Shown in pieces: positions 37,946-50,104 of a stretch of DNA of 64,000 nt. The translations under genes were made by a program, and so were the position numbers. Below the pieces are notes generated by a model. It was not told the DNA's origin and did not search any database. It saw only the letters and a list, made by a program, of their open reading frames with translations. The DNA comes from Neocallimastix lanati (nom. inval.) (taxonomy: Eukaryota > Neocallimastigomycota > Neocallimastigomycetes > Neocallimastigales > Neocallimastigaceae). The DNA lies in contig JACVTC010000183.1 in assembly GCA_016946835.1 (NCBI GenBank), forward strand, positions 129,501 to 193,500, in the 5' to 3' direction. The number at the start of each line of letters is the position of its first letter. Positions within the stretch are counted from its first letter, which is position 1.

Positions 37946-38847
37946 TATTAATAAAAAAAAAAAAATTAAATATATAATACATAAATATTATAATTAAAAG
38001 CTTATTTTTCGAAGCTTTTTTATAGTTAAATTATTAAGATTTGATAATATTTAATAAAAAAATAAAAAATAAAATTTTATTTATAATAATTTTCATGAAA
38101 AAAAGTGATAAAATAAGATCAAAGTAAAAATAAAAAATTTATATTTTCATAATTATAAAATTTAAAATTTATATTGAAATTTCTTTGTTATATATTAATA
38201 ATTATATAAATATATATATTATTTTTTAAAAAAATAAATTTTAAATCTTATAAAAAATTTAAATTATAATATTTATCTTATTTTAAATATTATATTTATA
38301 ATAAATAATTTTATTATTTTAAATTTTTAATTAAAAGCAATAATTTTTTTTTTACAACTTTTTTTTTATTCAAAAAGTAATTAAACCCCCATTAATACTG
38401 GCTTATCGTAATTAATATTTAAGGTTTCTACTTTAAGGAAAAACCCTTTTTGTAATAAAAAGAAATTAAATAAAATAAAAAATAATTAAGTATATCTCTG
38501 AAAACTTTTTAATTTTAATAAAATAAAGTATCTAATAAATGGATGAATGTTACAAAGTCAAATTATTTAAACATTGAAATATATTTGGAATATAGTAATA
38601 TTATATAATAATTGTTTTTATTAAATATATACTATATATAGCATTAATGTATTTGAATAAGTGTTCATTAGTTCAACAGAATAATTTAACATATTGAGAA
38701 TAAATACTATAAAAAGGAATATAAATATTAATTTAAAATAAGAGAAGGTAATTTTATATCGTACTAAAAATAATAGTAGAAATTATATGAAATTCACAGT
38801 AAATACTTAAAAAAAGGAAATAGAAAAAAAAAAAAGTATGAATAATA
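37114..38847. other. Intergenic stretch, no gene seen
   Basis: AT-rich with homopolymers (A-runs near 37,150 and 37,850; T-run near 37,910). A slightly more complex patch at 38,380-38,455 holds no recognisable RNA or gene. The promoter of the Sec2-like gene lies near the right end. Confidence 0.5.
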
Positions 38848-38855
38848 ATGAATGA
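38838..38855 (+). promoter_or_regulatory. Short upstream ORF overlapping the Sec2-like start
   Basis: ATG at 38,838 opens a five-codon frame ending TGA at 38,855, which overlaps the main ATG at 38,848 in another frame. If the transcript starts upstream, ribosomes must skip this ATG to reach the main frame, which would lower expression. The transcript start is unknown. Confidence 0.45.
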
Positions 38856-40337
38856 AAAACATATTCAAAACAAAAGTAATAATATTACTGAATCGGTAAA
38901 TATTAATAATTTTTTAAATGAAGATATAAAAAATTCAAAGATTAAAGATTTAAATATAGATGATATCAAATTATCCGAATCTTCAGAAAATTTGTTAAAG
39001 CAAGAAGGAAATAATAGAATACAATCAAAAGAGTTATTAGAAGGTATATATAAATGTATATACTAATTAATAGAAAGAATATATTTAAAATATTAATAAT
39101 AGCAATATTACTATTGATATATATATATATATATTTTGTTGTTGTTGATGATGTTATAATTATAAAATTTTATATAAAAACTATATAAATAATTATTAAG
39201 GCTTGTTTATTAATTATTACTTTTTTAATTTATATATTATTATTATCATTATTTTTTTGAATATATTATTATTATCATTATTGTCGTTATTTTTTTTTTC
39301 TATATGAATATGTTAAAACATTCAAAAATGATTATCTATTAATTAATATTTGCTATTTTCATATTCAAAATATTTAATATTCATTGATATTCCATTATTC
39401 TTATTAAATATAAATAATAAAATGAAGACTCCAGATTAAGTATTGAAAAAAAATCGAATAAAAAATCCAATTCAGAAAGGACACCAACAAAAACAGAAAT
39501 TGAAAATCTTTGCAACCTAGATGATTCAATTATACTTACTCTAAATTCAATTAATAATCTATATGAAGAAGAAGAAACTAATGTAGTTGATGAATTAGTG
39601 TCAAATAATATCAATACAAATAGTAAAAATAATAAAAATATAAATTGTTCAAATATATCACTTGAAAATTCTAAAGAATTATATATTAAAAATGAAAAAA
39701 GTAATACTAATGTGAGTGATTCTATTTCATTTGATAATGAAGATATGATATTATCAAAATTGAATTCCTCAATTAAAGTTAATGGTTCAAAATTGGATTT
39801 AGAAAATAATAGTGTTGAAAAAAAATTAAAACAAGTTATTGATAAAGAATTATCATTTAATTATTTAGATGAAAATGAACAACTATTTAGTTCCTTAATT
39901 AATAAAGAAACATTATTAAAAGAGTATGTTGATATTCGTAGAAGAATTGATAAAATTATTAAAAGCAATGATCAAGATAATATAGATAATAATATAAACA
40001 ATAGCTTAGAAGATCCTAATGCAAAGAATAATATGTATTTGTCTTTTGACCACAATAAAAATGAATCATCTGAATCTCTAAATGAAGAAACTAAAAATAT
40101 AATATATTTATTAGATAAAATGATAGAAAAAGTGATAGAAAACGAAAAAGTAATATAAAAATATATATATATATATATATTAATTAATATTTAATTCATT
40201 ATATTATTATTATTATTATTTAATTATAACTGAATATTATTAATAAATCATATTAATAAATAATAATAACTTTAAATTTTATGATATTATAAATTCATAA
40301 ATATTTCATATACATAACACATTTATTTTAAAAAAAA

Positions 40338-40376
<39 letters not shown>

Positions 40377-43300
40377 ATAATATCTTATTCTTAATATAAA
40401 TATGAAAAATAAATAATAATATAACAGATTAATGAAAGATATAAAAAACGAATGAATGATTTAATAGAACAAAAAGATATATTAATTGGTAGACAAAGGA
40501 TAAGAAATAATAAATTAGAATTTGCATTAAAAGAAGCTTTATTCTTTTTACAGAGACCATTTGACGTTGATCTTGTTCAAACACAATTTTTGACAACATT
40601 ATTAACCAATTTTAAGGATAACCCTGAATTATTAAATCATAATTCAATATCAAATACTTCATCAACAACAAATAGTAATTCAATGACAGCTCAAGCAAAA
40701 AAATATTTAAAAAAAATAAATAAAAAACATGAATCAAAAACAGTAAATCAAGGTACATCATTAAAAATTTCAAAAGAAGAAAATGATCTATGTATGCAAT
40801 TTGCAATAACTTATTTAAAACAAGCATTGGAATGGATAGAGAAGGATGTGGATATTGAGGATGATCATGATAAATTTAAAATAAAACGATATCTTTCGGT
40901 AGATAAAATAGCTAAATCGGAGAGTAACCAATTAGATAGCCCAATTAGAGATAATAATAGTGCGGTAAGAATTTTTTGTTTTATGCTTATTATAAATATT
41001 ATTTTTTTTTTTTTGTTTTTTTTTTTAAATTTAATTTTTTTATTTTTATTATTTTAATATTAATTAATATTACTATAATGAATATCATTTATTATTTTAA
41101 AATTACTATATGTTAATTTTATATAATTATTATTTTTTTTGAATAAAATATTATATTAATATATATAACATTACAATTATATATACATATATATATATAA
41201 TATTTAAATAATATATACTTCTAAAATATAAATTAATATTACGATAAAAAAAAAAATAAAAAATAAAAAATAAAAAATAAAATAAAATAAAATATAATAT
41301 AATAAAATATAACAAAACAAAAAAATTAAATAATTGAAATAATTGAATAAAATAACATAATTGAATTATTAAGGAACTGGAAAATAGTGATAATAGTATT
41401 AACCTTAGCTATAGTAAAATTAAAATCAATTATCAGAAAGGACCTTCAGCAGAAGAAATTACTAATGAAATTAATTTAAATGATTACTTTGAAAATCCTA
41501 ATTTTATTAACAGAAAACCAACACTTAAAAGGAGCAGTACATTTAGGCGAGACGATCCAGAAATAGATTCTAAACTATCAAGTTTTGTGAAGTCAAGATC
41601 AGTTAATTCATTATTCCTGGATCAATATAATCAGTTAGGAAATTTAAACTTTTGTAATGATTCATTGATTAATGATACTAAAGCATATGAAAACAATGTT
41701 GAATGTAAAAAAGAAAATTCTATAGAAATGAAAAGTACTTCAGGTTCCTCTAATTCCTCTCTGGAGAATACCAATAAAAGTAATACATGCGTACAAAATA
41801 ATATACCAATAGTAATTTCTCCATCGATTGAAGATTCAAAATATAATCATATTTATTGCGAAGCAAGCGAGGTTGATAAAAATGAATTTAATAAACCAAA
41901 TGAAGATGAAAATAGTAATACTAAAGACACGATTGAAGATAAAGAAACAGAATTTCAAATTAAGCGGTCCTTAAGTTTGAATGCTAAGGATAAGCATTTC
42001 ATGGCAACAAAAGTGTATAATGATTATTTAGAAAAAAATAATATGATCAATATTATAATTTCTCTTAAAAATGATAATGCTAAAGTGCCGGCCTCAGATA
42101 ATAATGGCAATAATGATAATCATTTAAGTATTAATCAAAATCTTGGTGTTGATAATAATGCATATGAACAATTTAATATAAAACCTGAATTACTATCTAA
42201 CTTTAAATTTATTAGTGCTATTAATATAAAAGAAGTATGCAAGAACTTTGAAAAACAATTCCCTGATAATCGGAATGAAAAATCTGAAGATAAATACTAC
42301 TTTTGCATTAATGGACAATATGGTATGGAAATATTTAAAAGAATAATTGAAGCTTTAGACCAAGAGCATCCTGATAAAAATTATAATGATAAAAATAATT
42401 TCGTTTCTTCCATAGAATATACTGAGCAATTAGAAAAGATTGAAAAATTAGAGAAGGAAAACAATCGATTAAAATATGAATTAGAAAAGAAAACCTTGGA
42501 ATATGACCATGAACATATGGCTAAAATTATGCTCGATAAAGAATTGGAAGATTTGACATCACAATTATTTTTACAAGCCAATAAATTAGTAGAAACAGAG
42601 TGCCATAAATTAGAAGATACAAAAATTAGATTAAAGGAGTTAAATGATAAATACAATTATGTTAAATCCCAACTTCAAAAAAGAGAGAATGAATTGAATG
42701 GATTAAAGAAAATAATTATTAAAAATGAAGATAAAAAAGTCCAAAAAAGAACAAAAATATTCCCTAAAGTACAACAAAATTCAGGAAATCAACAATATAA
42801 TAAAATGAATACACTTTCTTCTCCTACTAATACAGATGAAGTAGTTAGTAATTCTGGTCATAATTCAATTGATACATCCAGTAATACTAAGATTTATGTA
42901 ACTGATGGAAATACCTATTTGGCATATTCACCTGAGTTTAACTCTTCAGTATTAAGTTCTGGATCACCAAGCAGTGGCATTTTAAAAGATATAGACTCTA
43001 ATGATGGTATAGATGGTAGTGCAATAAATATTATTAATAAGAAAAAAATAAATTCAGATATTGGTTCAGAAAATATTGACTATAATGAATTGAATATGTT
43101 AGAAGATGAAAAAATTATTATTCCAAATAGAAAAAATTCTTTGGAATCACAATTTCAAGATATTAAAACTTGGAATCTTTATTCCACAAAAGTTATTGCA
43201 ATTCAAAATGATAAAATATATTCCTATATTGATGGAGGACAATTCAACGAATTTCAAAATTATATTCGAGATTCCCTAATTAAAGTTAATAATAATAAGA

Positions 43301-44415
43301 AGAAAAAGAGTAATATTTTTTGTCTACCCAACACTTCCTTTATGAAGAGATGTATTGAAGATGAGATTTACCCTTGTCTTTTTGAGCATTGTTCATATGA
43401 TCAACCATCCTCTATTCAGAATAAAAGAAATTCAATTACAAAAACACATGTTAACTTTAAGAAGAAGCTTCAAAAAGCATTAATTTGTAATGGTGTCATC
43501 ATTATTCCCTACGAACTTCTAACCAAAAATGGAAAACTTTTTAAGAATCAAACAAATTTCAAAAATAAAAACAATTCTGACAATAATATTAATGATAGTA
43601 TAGAAGATATAATTGAAGACGAAAATATAGAGGAATCTGGTGATAGTTATTCCTCTAAAAAAATTGAATATTATTTAGAATATGATTTTGTACATCCATT
43701 ACCATTACCACCTCGTAAAAAATGTTGTCTCTGTATGAACTATAAAGATTGTCATTACAGAATATTTTTCAAAAACATAGATAAGGATAAGGACGGAATT
43801 TCAACTTCAAATAATTCTGAAAGCAATAAATTAATTAATAATGTCAATATTATCTTTAATAATAATACCTCTAATATACCGAATACCCAAGGTAATATGA
43901 CATCTGATAATAAGAATTCGTACAGCCATGATAAAGATTATCTTACATCACCGACAAATATTACAAGTATTGTTTCACCAAATTTGAATGGGCAAACTAA
44001 TAAAATTGATCCATCACCTCTTTCATCACCAACACTAAAAACTGTGGAGGATTATACAGCAAAATGCTATAATATAACTGGTGAATTCTTGAACCAACTA
44101 AGAAATGAAAATATTGCCTCATATAATGAAAATTTCTTCCTTTGTCCAATTTGTCGTGATAAAATTGTAAGTGTTTCTGATTTATACAGTTATTTGAATA
44201 GTCTTGAATCTAAATTAACAGGAACTAGCAAAGGTCAATCGAGCATTCTTAATATGTTTAAGAATGTAATATTACTGAAGAGAAGAATAGCCACAGCTAA
44301 ATTAGGAGCACTACAATTCTTTGAAAAAAATAATGATTTATTTAAGGATGAATCGTTATCTGCCCTCTATGATAACAGTTCAGAAGAATGGGAAAATTAT
44401 GTTAAAATTATTTAA
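38848..44415 (+). CDS. SEC2: Sec2/Rabin8-type Rab guanine-nucleotide exchange factor
   Basis: Four exons join in frame: 38,848-39,043, 39,428-40,149, 40,428-40,964 and 41,374-44,415 (GT-AG borders). They give about 1,498 residues. Residues ~830-940 form the Sec2 coiled coil, with the family signature ELEDLTSQLFLQANKLV that holds the Rab-binding surface. Residues ~1,140-1,490 match the C-terminal Rabin8/GRAB region (KRCIEDEIYPCL, KKCCLCMNYKDCHYRI, CPICRDKI followed by the final KRRIATAKLGAL helix). Such proteins activate Sec4/Rab8 on secretory vesicles and guide polarised exocytosis. The first ~800 residues are low-complexity Asn/Ser/Glu/Lys-rich with no recognised domain. The protein is about twice the length of yeast Sec2. 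A 5-codon upstream ORF overlaps the start. The identification is firm for the two domains; exon borders are read by eye. Confidence 0.88.
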
Positions 44416-44734
44416 GATTTTTTTAAAATTTTAAATTAAATATATATTATTATATATACTTTATTAATAGTAATAGTTTTTTTTTTTTTTTTTTTTTTTT
44501 AATAATATATTTGTTATTTTATTTTTATATTACTTATTATCATTTTAATTTATTTTATTTTCCTTTAATATTATTTAAATTTTAATACAACTACTATTAC
44601 TATTATTATTACTACTACTACTACTATTATTATTATTATTATTATTATTATTACTAAAAATAATAATAATAATACAAAAATGCTAGTAATACTAATAATA
44701 TAATATATCATGAAAATAAATATAGAAAGACATC

Positions 44735-44775
<41 letters not shown>

Positions 44776-45781
44776 ATATATATATATAATTATTAAAATT
44801 TTTTAAATATTATTTATATTTTATTATTCTATTCCTATAATTTTTTGCATTTATAATTGAAAAAAAATATATATTTTTTTTTCTTATTTTTTTTTTTTTT
44901 TTTAAAAAAATTTTCTTTCTAATGAATAAATATTCTTATAGTCGTTTAAATCTAATTTTTATGCTAAAAGAACAAGAATTAAAAAAAAAAAAAAATAAAA
45001 ATAAAAATAAAAAAATAAAAAATAGAATAAAAATAAAAATAAATATAATAAAAAATTCAATATTTATTATAACAAAGCAGCGATTATATAAAATAAATTA
45101 GAAATTTATAATTGGATATAAATCACTTAATAATAAACTAATGATATAATAAATAATTAAAGTCCTTTTTTTTTTTTAATAATGGTTAATAGTGTAATAT
45201 TATTATAAATAGGGTTAGGGTTATATGTTACACACTTAGATTTATGATTAATAAATTTTGTTATTGTTTATTAGGAATTAAACATTTTTCTGATTTATAA
45301 TATTACAGTAAGCATTTTATGTATTTAACCATTAATCATTTGTAGCACATTAGATTCTTTGATATAAAACAAATATGTGTAGTAACATATTTGTACATTT
45401 AATAATAATTATTAAATATTAAATTTATATCTTTTTGATAATAATTATTTTATTTTATTTTATTTCAATATGTATAATATTTTATTTTAAGATTTTCCTT
45501 TACATATAAAATGCTAAATTTGAAAAATTATTATATATTAAAAAAAAAAAGACAATAAGTATATATTCATATAATTACCGTTTATATATATATATATTAT
45601 TATTGATTTATTTATAACAAAAACTCTTTATATTAATTCTACTTATTTAACTTTTTTGCTTCTTTATTGATCTTCTTTTTTTTTTTTTTTTTTTTTCTCC
45701 ATTAAAAAATATTATTTAAATTTTTAATTACCCAAAAAACAAATACTATTTATATATAATAGTATAAAAGCTAAATTTTGA

Positions 45782-45822
<41 letters not shown>

Positions 45823-45873
45823 AAAGCATCAACATCAACAATAATAATAAATATAAAAACTAAAATATTATTA

Positions 45874-45910
<37 letters not shown>

Positions 45911-46288
45911 TAACAATAAAACAAAATAAATATTACTGAATATATAATATAAAATATAAATCAAATTAATTTAATTTGAAAGAATAAAACAAATCGAATT
46001 AAAATATTTATTAATAAAGTATAGAATAAAAATAAATTATTATTATTATTATTATTTTTTTACATATATTTAAATTATTTATATTAGAGAAAAAAAAATT
46101 AATACCCATAATACAAAATATTATTTTAAAAAAATAATTAAAAAAAAAAATTATGAAAACAATTACTTTTTTTATATTCTATTACAAAACTATTATTATG
46201 TATAGATAAACAAATAAAAGAAAAAAAAGAAAAAAGAATATATTTAAATATTTTTGCAATATTAATTATGTATATAATATTTGTTAAT

Positions 46289-46330
<42 letters not shown>

Positions 46331-46472
46331 TTGTTGTTGTTGTTTTGATTTGGTTTGGTTTTGATTAATAAAATGTGAAATATAAAAAAGCTATTTTTCA
46401 TTTTTTCTTTTTAACTATTTTTCCATTTCAATTTTCAAAAAATCTTAATTGATAATATTAACATCATTAATT
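44416..46472. other. Convergent intergenic stretch with microsatellites
   Basis: No gene. It holds ACT/ATT trinucleotide runs (44,590-44,655), long A-runs (44,740-44,772; 45,782-45,821), T-runs (about 46,291-46,329) and a (TA)n run near 45,885-45,906. A short telomere-like TAGGGTTAGGGTTA lies at 45,210-45,223. The Lys-rich minus-strand frame at 46,138-46,401 is a product of the T-run. Confidence 0.6.
45210..45223. repeat. Second telomere-like motif
   Basis: Fourteen bases, TAGGGTTAGGGTTA, two and a third units of TTAGGG in otherwise A/T-only surroundings. Confidence 0.45.
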
Positions 46473-48341
46473 TTAATTCTTCATTTTAGCAAAAAGCTTT
46501 CTTTCTTGGTATTCATAATCATTTAATTTCTTAATTGCTTCTTCAGCTTCTTCTTCAGTTTTGAAACTAACAATTCCAAAACCTAATGGACGACTACCAT
46601 CAAGAGCAACATCGGTAAAGGTTGGATTTAATCCAAGTTTTTCAACTAAATCTTTAAGTTCCTTCCAACGAGTACTGAATGGAATCTTTTATTTACAAAT
46701 TAAAATTGAAATTGAATATTATCCCGAAAAAGTGAATATACATAATAAATTATATGAAAGTATAAATTATATTATAAAAAATTTTAATTATATATTTTTA
46801 AGTATTAATATGCTACAACTTACATTACCAACTTGAACATCAATGGTTCTTTGTGGTGAGCGGTTGCTATTATTGTAACCACCTCTACCACCACGATATG
46901 GTTTACCTCTTCCATTGTTATAACCACCACGGTTATTATATCCACCTCTTCCACCATGATAGTTATAATTATTGTTTCTAGAATCACCAGCAAATTTATC
47001 AAGCTTAACTTGAATAACTCTACCGTTGAAATCAGTATTATTGAACATTTCAATAGCTTTAGTAGCTTCTTCTGGGGTACTCATAAGAACAGTACCAAAT
47101 CCTTTAGATCTTCCACTATTATCTAAAACAATATCGGCATGAACAACATTACCAGCTTTTGAAAAATGATCCTTCAATGATTGCCATCTTTCTTCGAATA
47201 AAAGATTACCTACATGAAGTTGACATCCTTCTTTACTCTAATATACAAAATTTTATTTAATATTATATAACAAAATATTTTATTATTAAATATAAATATA
47301 TATATTGGGAGAATTATATAAAATCTTATTTATTTATTTATTTACTTATTTATTTATTTATTTAAATTTACTAAAACTTACACTATTTCTGTCTTCACGA
47401 ACTTCAAGTTTACGACCTTCAATTTCGAATCCATTTAAATCCTCTAATACAATTATTATTAATTAATAATTAAATTAATTCTATGTAAAATATAATATAT
47501 ATTATTTATAAAAACAACAATGAGTATATTATTATTTACCAATAGCCCTAACAGCATCTTCAACACTTTTCATTTGAACAATACCATAACCTTTGCTTCT
47601 TCCTTGGAAATCTTTGAAAACATCGGCACGAACAACCTCACCCTTAGTACTTCGGAATAAATCTTTTAATTCTTGCCATCCATAAGTGTAAGGAAGATTA
47701 CCCACATATAAAGATGTACTATTAACTTGAACTGGTTCGTCATCATCATCTTCTTCTTCCCCTTTAAATATAATACGTATGTTTTATTTTATTTTAAAAG
47801 TACAGATAATAATGTTAAAATATGTAATTTAATATTTAATTTAGTTTTTTTTTAACAATATATGAAATTTTGATTTTATTAATACATAAAAATATTTTAA
47901 AAATATATTTGAATAAATATTTACCAGCTCTATAAACTTTAATTTCTTTTCCTTCCCAAGAAAAGTTATCATATGTAAGAATAGCTTCATTAACCTTTTC
48001 TTCCGAAGAAAAAGTAACATAACCTACGGCAGTATTACCCTTTTTTATGACATCAGCATGTTCAACAAGACAGGCTTTACAATTATATTTAAATAAATTA
48101 AACATAAATAATTTATTATATTAATACAAAATTTAATTTAAAATACATTTTTTAAATGAAAATTACTTTGGTTGAAAAGATCCTTTAATTTTTGCCATGA
48201 AGTATGATATGGTAACTATTATATTAAAATTAACAAGTTAATAATATATTTTATTGAACAAGTACTTTTATATATTTATAATTTGATTGAATAACTAACA
48301 TTTTTAACAACAACTTGAAATTTTTTGTTTTCTTCGGACAT
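46473..48341 (-). CDS. Four-RRM RNA-binding protein, Gbp2/Hrb1/hnRNP-M-like
   Basis: Seven exons on the minus strand join in frame: 48,341-48,300, 48,215-48,167, 48,074-47,925, 47,761-47,540, 47,443-47,382, 47,237-46,824 and 46,685-46,473. They give 383 residues beginning MSEENKKFQVVVKN. RRM1 covers ~8-80, an acidic EEEDDDDE linker follows, RRM2 is ~93-173 (LYVGNLPY; KGYGIV), RRM3 ~180-255 (LHVGNL; KGFGTVLM), then a Gly/Arg/Asn/Tyr-rich RGG-like stretch ~259-303, and RRM4 ~308-383 (LGFGIVSF). The phrase type 'NLPY..GWQELKDLF' is typical of the Gbp2/Hrb1 and hnRNP M/MYEF2 group, nuclear proteins that bind mRNA during export or splicing. RRM1 is the least canonical. The first intron starts GTTAGT rather than GTAAGT. 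Specific orthology is not settled. Confidence 0.88.
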
Positions 48342-49415
48342 TTTCTTCTTTTAAAAATATAAATAAATAAATATTTAAATAATATAAAAAATATAAAATA
48401 TTAAGTAAATAAATAAATTAAATAAAATATAAATATAAAATATAATTTTATAAATTTAATTTAATTCTTATTATATATATCATCAAATAATAATATATAT
48501 ATCAAATATTAATAAAAATAAATATAGAAATTAATATATTATGCTCTCAATTTTTGAATAAATTAAAATATGTTGAAGAGTTACTATCTTTATGATTGAT
48601 TTTATCATATTGTAATTCATTAAATAAGCCCTTTACTTTTATACACCAATTCTTACTTTATTCGTTCACTGGTATTATAATTTTAAACAACTTATTTTAT
48701 TCATAAATAATTTTCATTATTCTTGTTATTATTGTTATTATTTCTTTCATCTTAATAAAAAAAAAAATAATAACTTTTATTTATTTTATTATTTATTGTA
48801 GTTTATTATCAATTATTTTGATTTATTATACACATTTACAATATTTACTTATTATTTCCATAAAATAATCTTTTATTATTAATTAATATAATATATTACC
48901 TTTTCTATTCTTAAAATCTAATTTTTTATTCCAAAATAATACTTTTACTTATATTTAAATTGATGATAATAAAAAAAAATAAAATAAATTTAAAAAGATC
49001 AAGAATATTTTTATTATTTTTATTAAATAATCCTTAAAAGATTAATTATATAATTTAATATCTATATTTCAAAGATTATTATATATTTAAATATATGTTA
49101 TTTATTTAATTTATATTCATTATATTAACTTTATAAGTTAATATTTTTAACGAATTATATATTATTATGTTATAAATTCATTTATAAAATTAATTTAACC
49201 AAAATTATTTTTATTAATGTGTTGCATTTCACAATGTCGATTTTCACAATGTGGCTTTTTGATAATTTAAATTATAGCTATAAAAAGAAGTTTCTTAATA
49301 AACAATAAATTATAAAAAAATAAAAAAATAAAAAATAAATATTTTATAATTCTATATAAATTTGTTAATAATAATAGATAATAATTTTATTTTCAAAGAT
49401 TATTTTATTTATTTT
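48342..49415. other. Intergenic stretch, no gene seen
   Basis: AT-rich promoter side of the RRM gene. At 49,218-49,262 the sequence TGTGTTGCATTTCACAATG followed by CACAATGTGGCTTTT resembles the end of the MULE at 29,362, perhaps a relic of another Mutator-like end. The 15-bp target of the SINE closes the stretch (49,401-49,415). Confidence 0.5.
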
Positions 49416-49853
49416 GCCATGTTGGTCCAGTCGGTTAGGACGATACAGGTTACTATAAAGGGCGGGGTTCGAATCCTCAGCATGGCACCAAATAATCGGA
49501 TGAGGTTTCTATCCTTGGATATCATGAGACCACACGTGATGCTCATAAGGCTTTCCCCCAAATGATTATTTCACCCAACCCTGATTCTACGCTTTGAATT
49601 GATGCATAGACCTTGATGATTGTAAAATTTCCAATCGCCAATGATTACACCCACTAGGGAGGAGTTAATGGTTCCGTTCTGATGCTCGTGGTCATTAGAG
49701 ATATATGTAGGAACGTTAGAAATGCATCTCCGGGCAGTGTTTAACGACGATTGAGAGCAGAGAAGCTGATACAGTATGCCAATAACTCATCACCTTACAG
49801 TTAATTAATAACTGTATGGCCATATGGGAGATGGATACCCATATGTGCAAGTC
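49416..49853 (+). mobile_element. tRNA-headed SINE with 15-bp target duplication
   Basis: A 438-bp GC-richer island in A/T-only surroundings. The head (49,416-49,489) folds as a tRNA-like leaf: acceptor GCCATGT pairs with GCATGGC, the A box reads TGGTCCAGTCGG and the B box is a perfect GGTTCGAATCC. The anticodon arm is degenerate, so it is not a working tRNA. A ~365-bp unrelated body follows without a coding frame. The whole is flanked by TATTTTATTTATTTT on both sides (49,401-49,415 and 49,854-49,868), as expected for LINE-driven insertion. There is no poly-A tail; the 3' end holds two perfect hairpins (ACAGTTA/TAACTGT and CATATGGG/CCCATATG). The driving LINE is not in this window. The identity of the source tRNA is not clear. 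Confidence 0.85.
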
Positions 49854-49868
49854 TATTTTATTTATTTT

Positions 49869-50061
49869 AAAGATATATAAAACTTTTAATTTTATATTAA
49901 TATAATGAATATTTTATTTTTAAGGATAAATTTTTTCTTTTATTTTTTAAAGAATAATTAATATTTCTTTTATATTTTAAATAATATTTAATAGTTTTTT
50001 TTTTTTTTATATTTTTTAGATATAAAAACCTTTAGATTTTCAAAAAATCTTTTTTCTTCTT

Positions 50062-50104
<43 letters not shown>

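Noticed and set aside
46138-46401. Minus-strand frame with a poly-Lys run
   Set aside because: Caused by a long T homopolymer; no family resemblance.
49416-49489. A functional tRNA gene
   Set aside because: Acceptor, D and T arms fit, but the anticodon arm does not pair; with the body and target duplication it is better read as a SINE head.
49362-49565. 67-codon plus-strand frame
   Set aside because: It runs through the tRNA-like head of the SINE and is a shadow of it.
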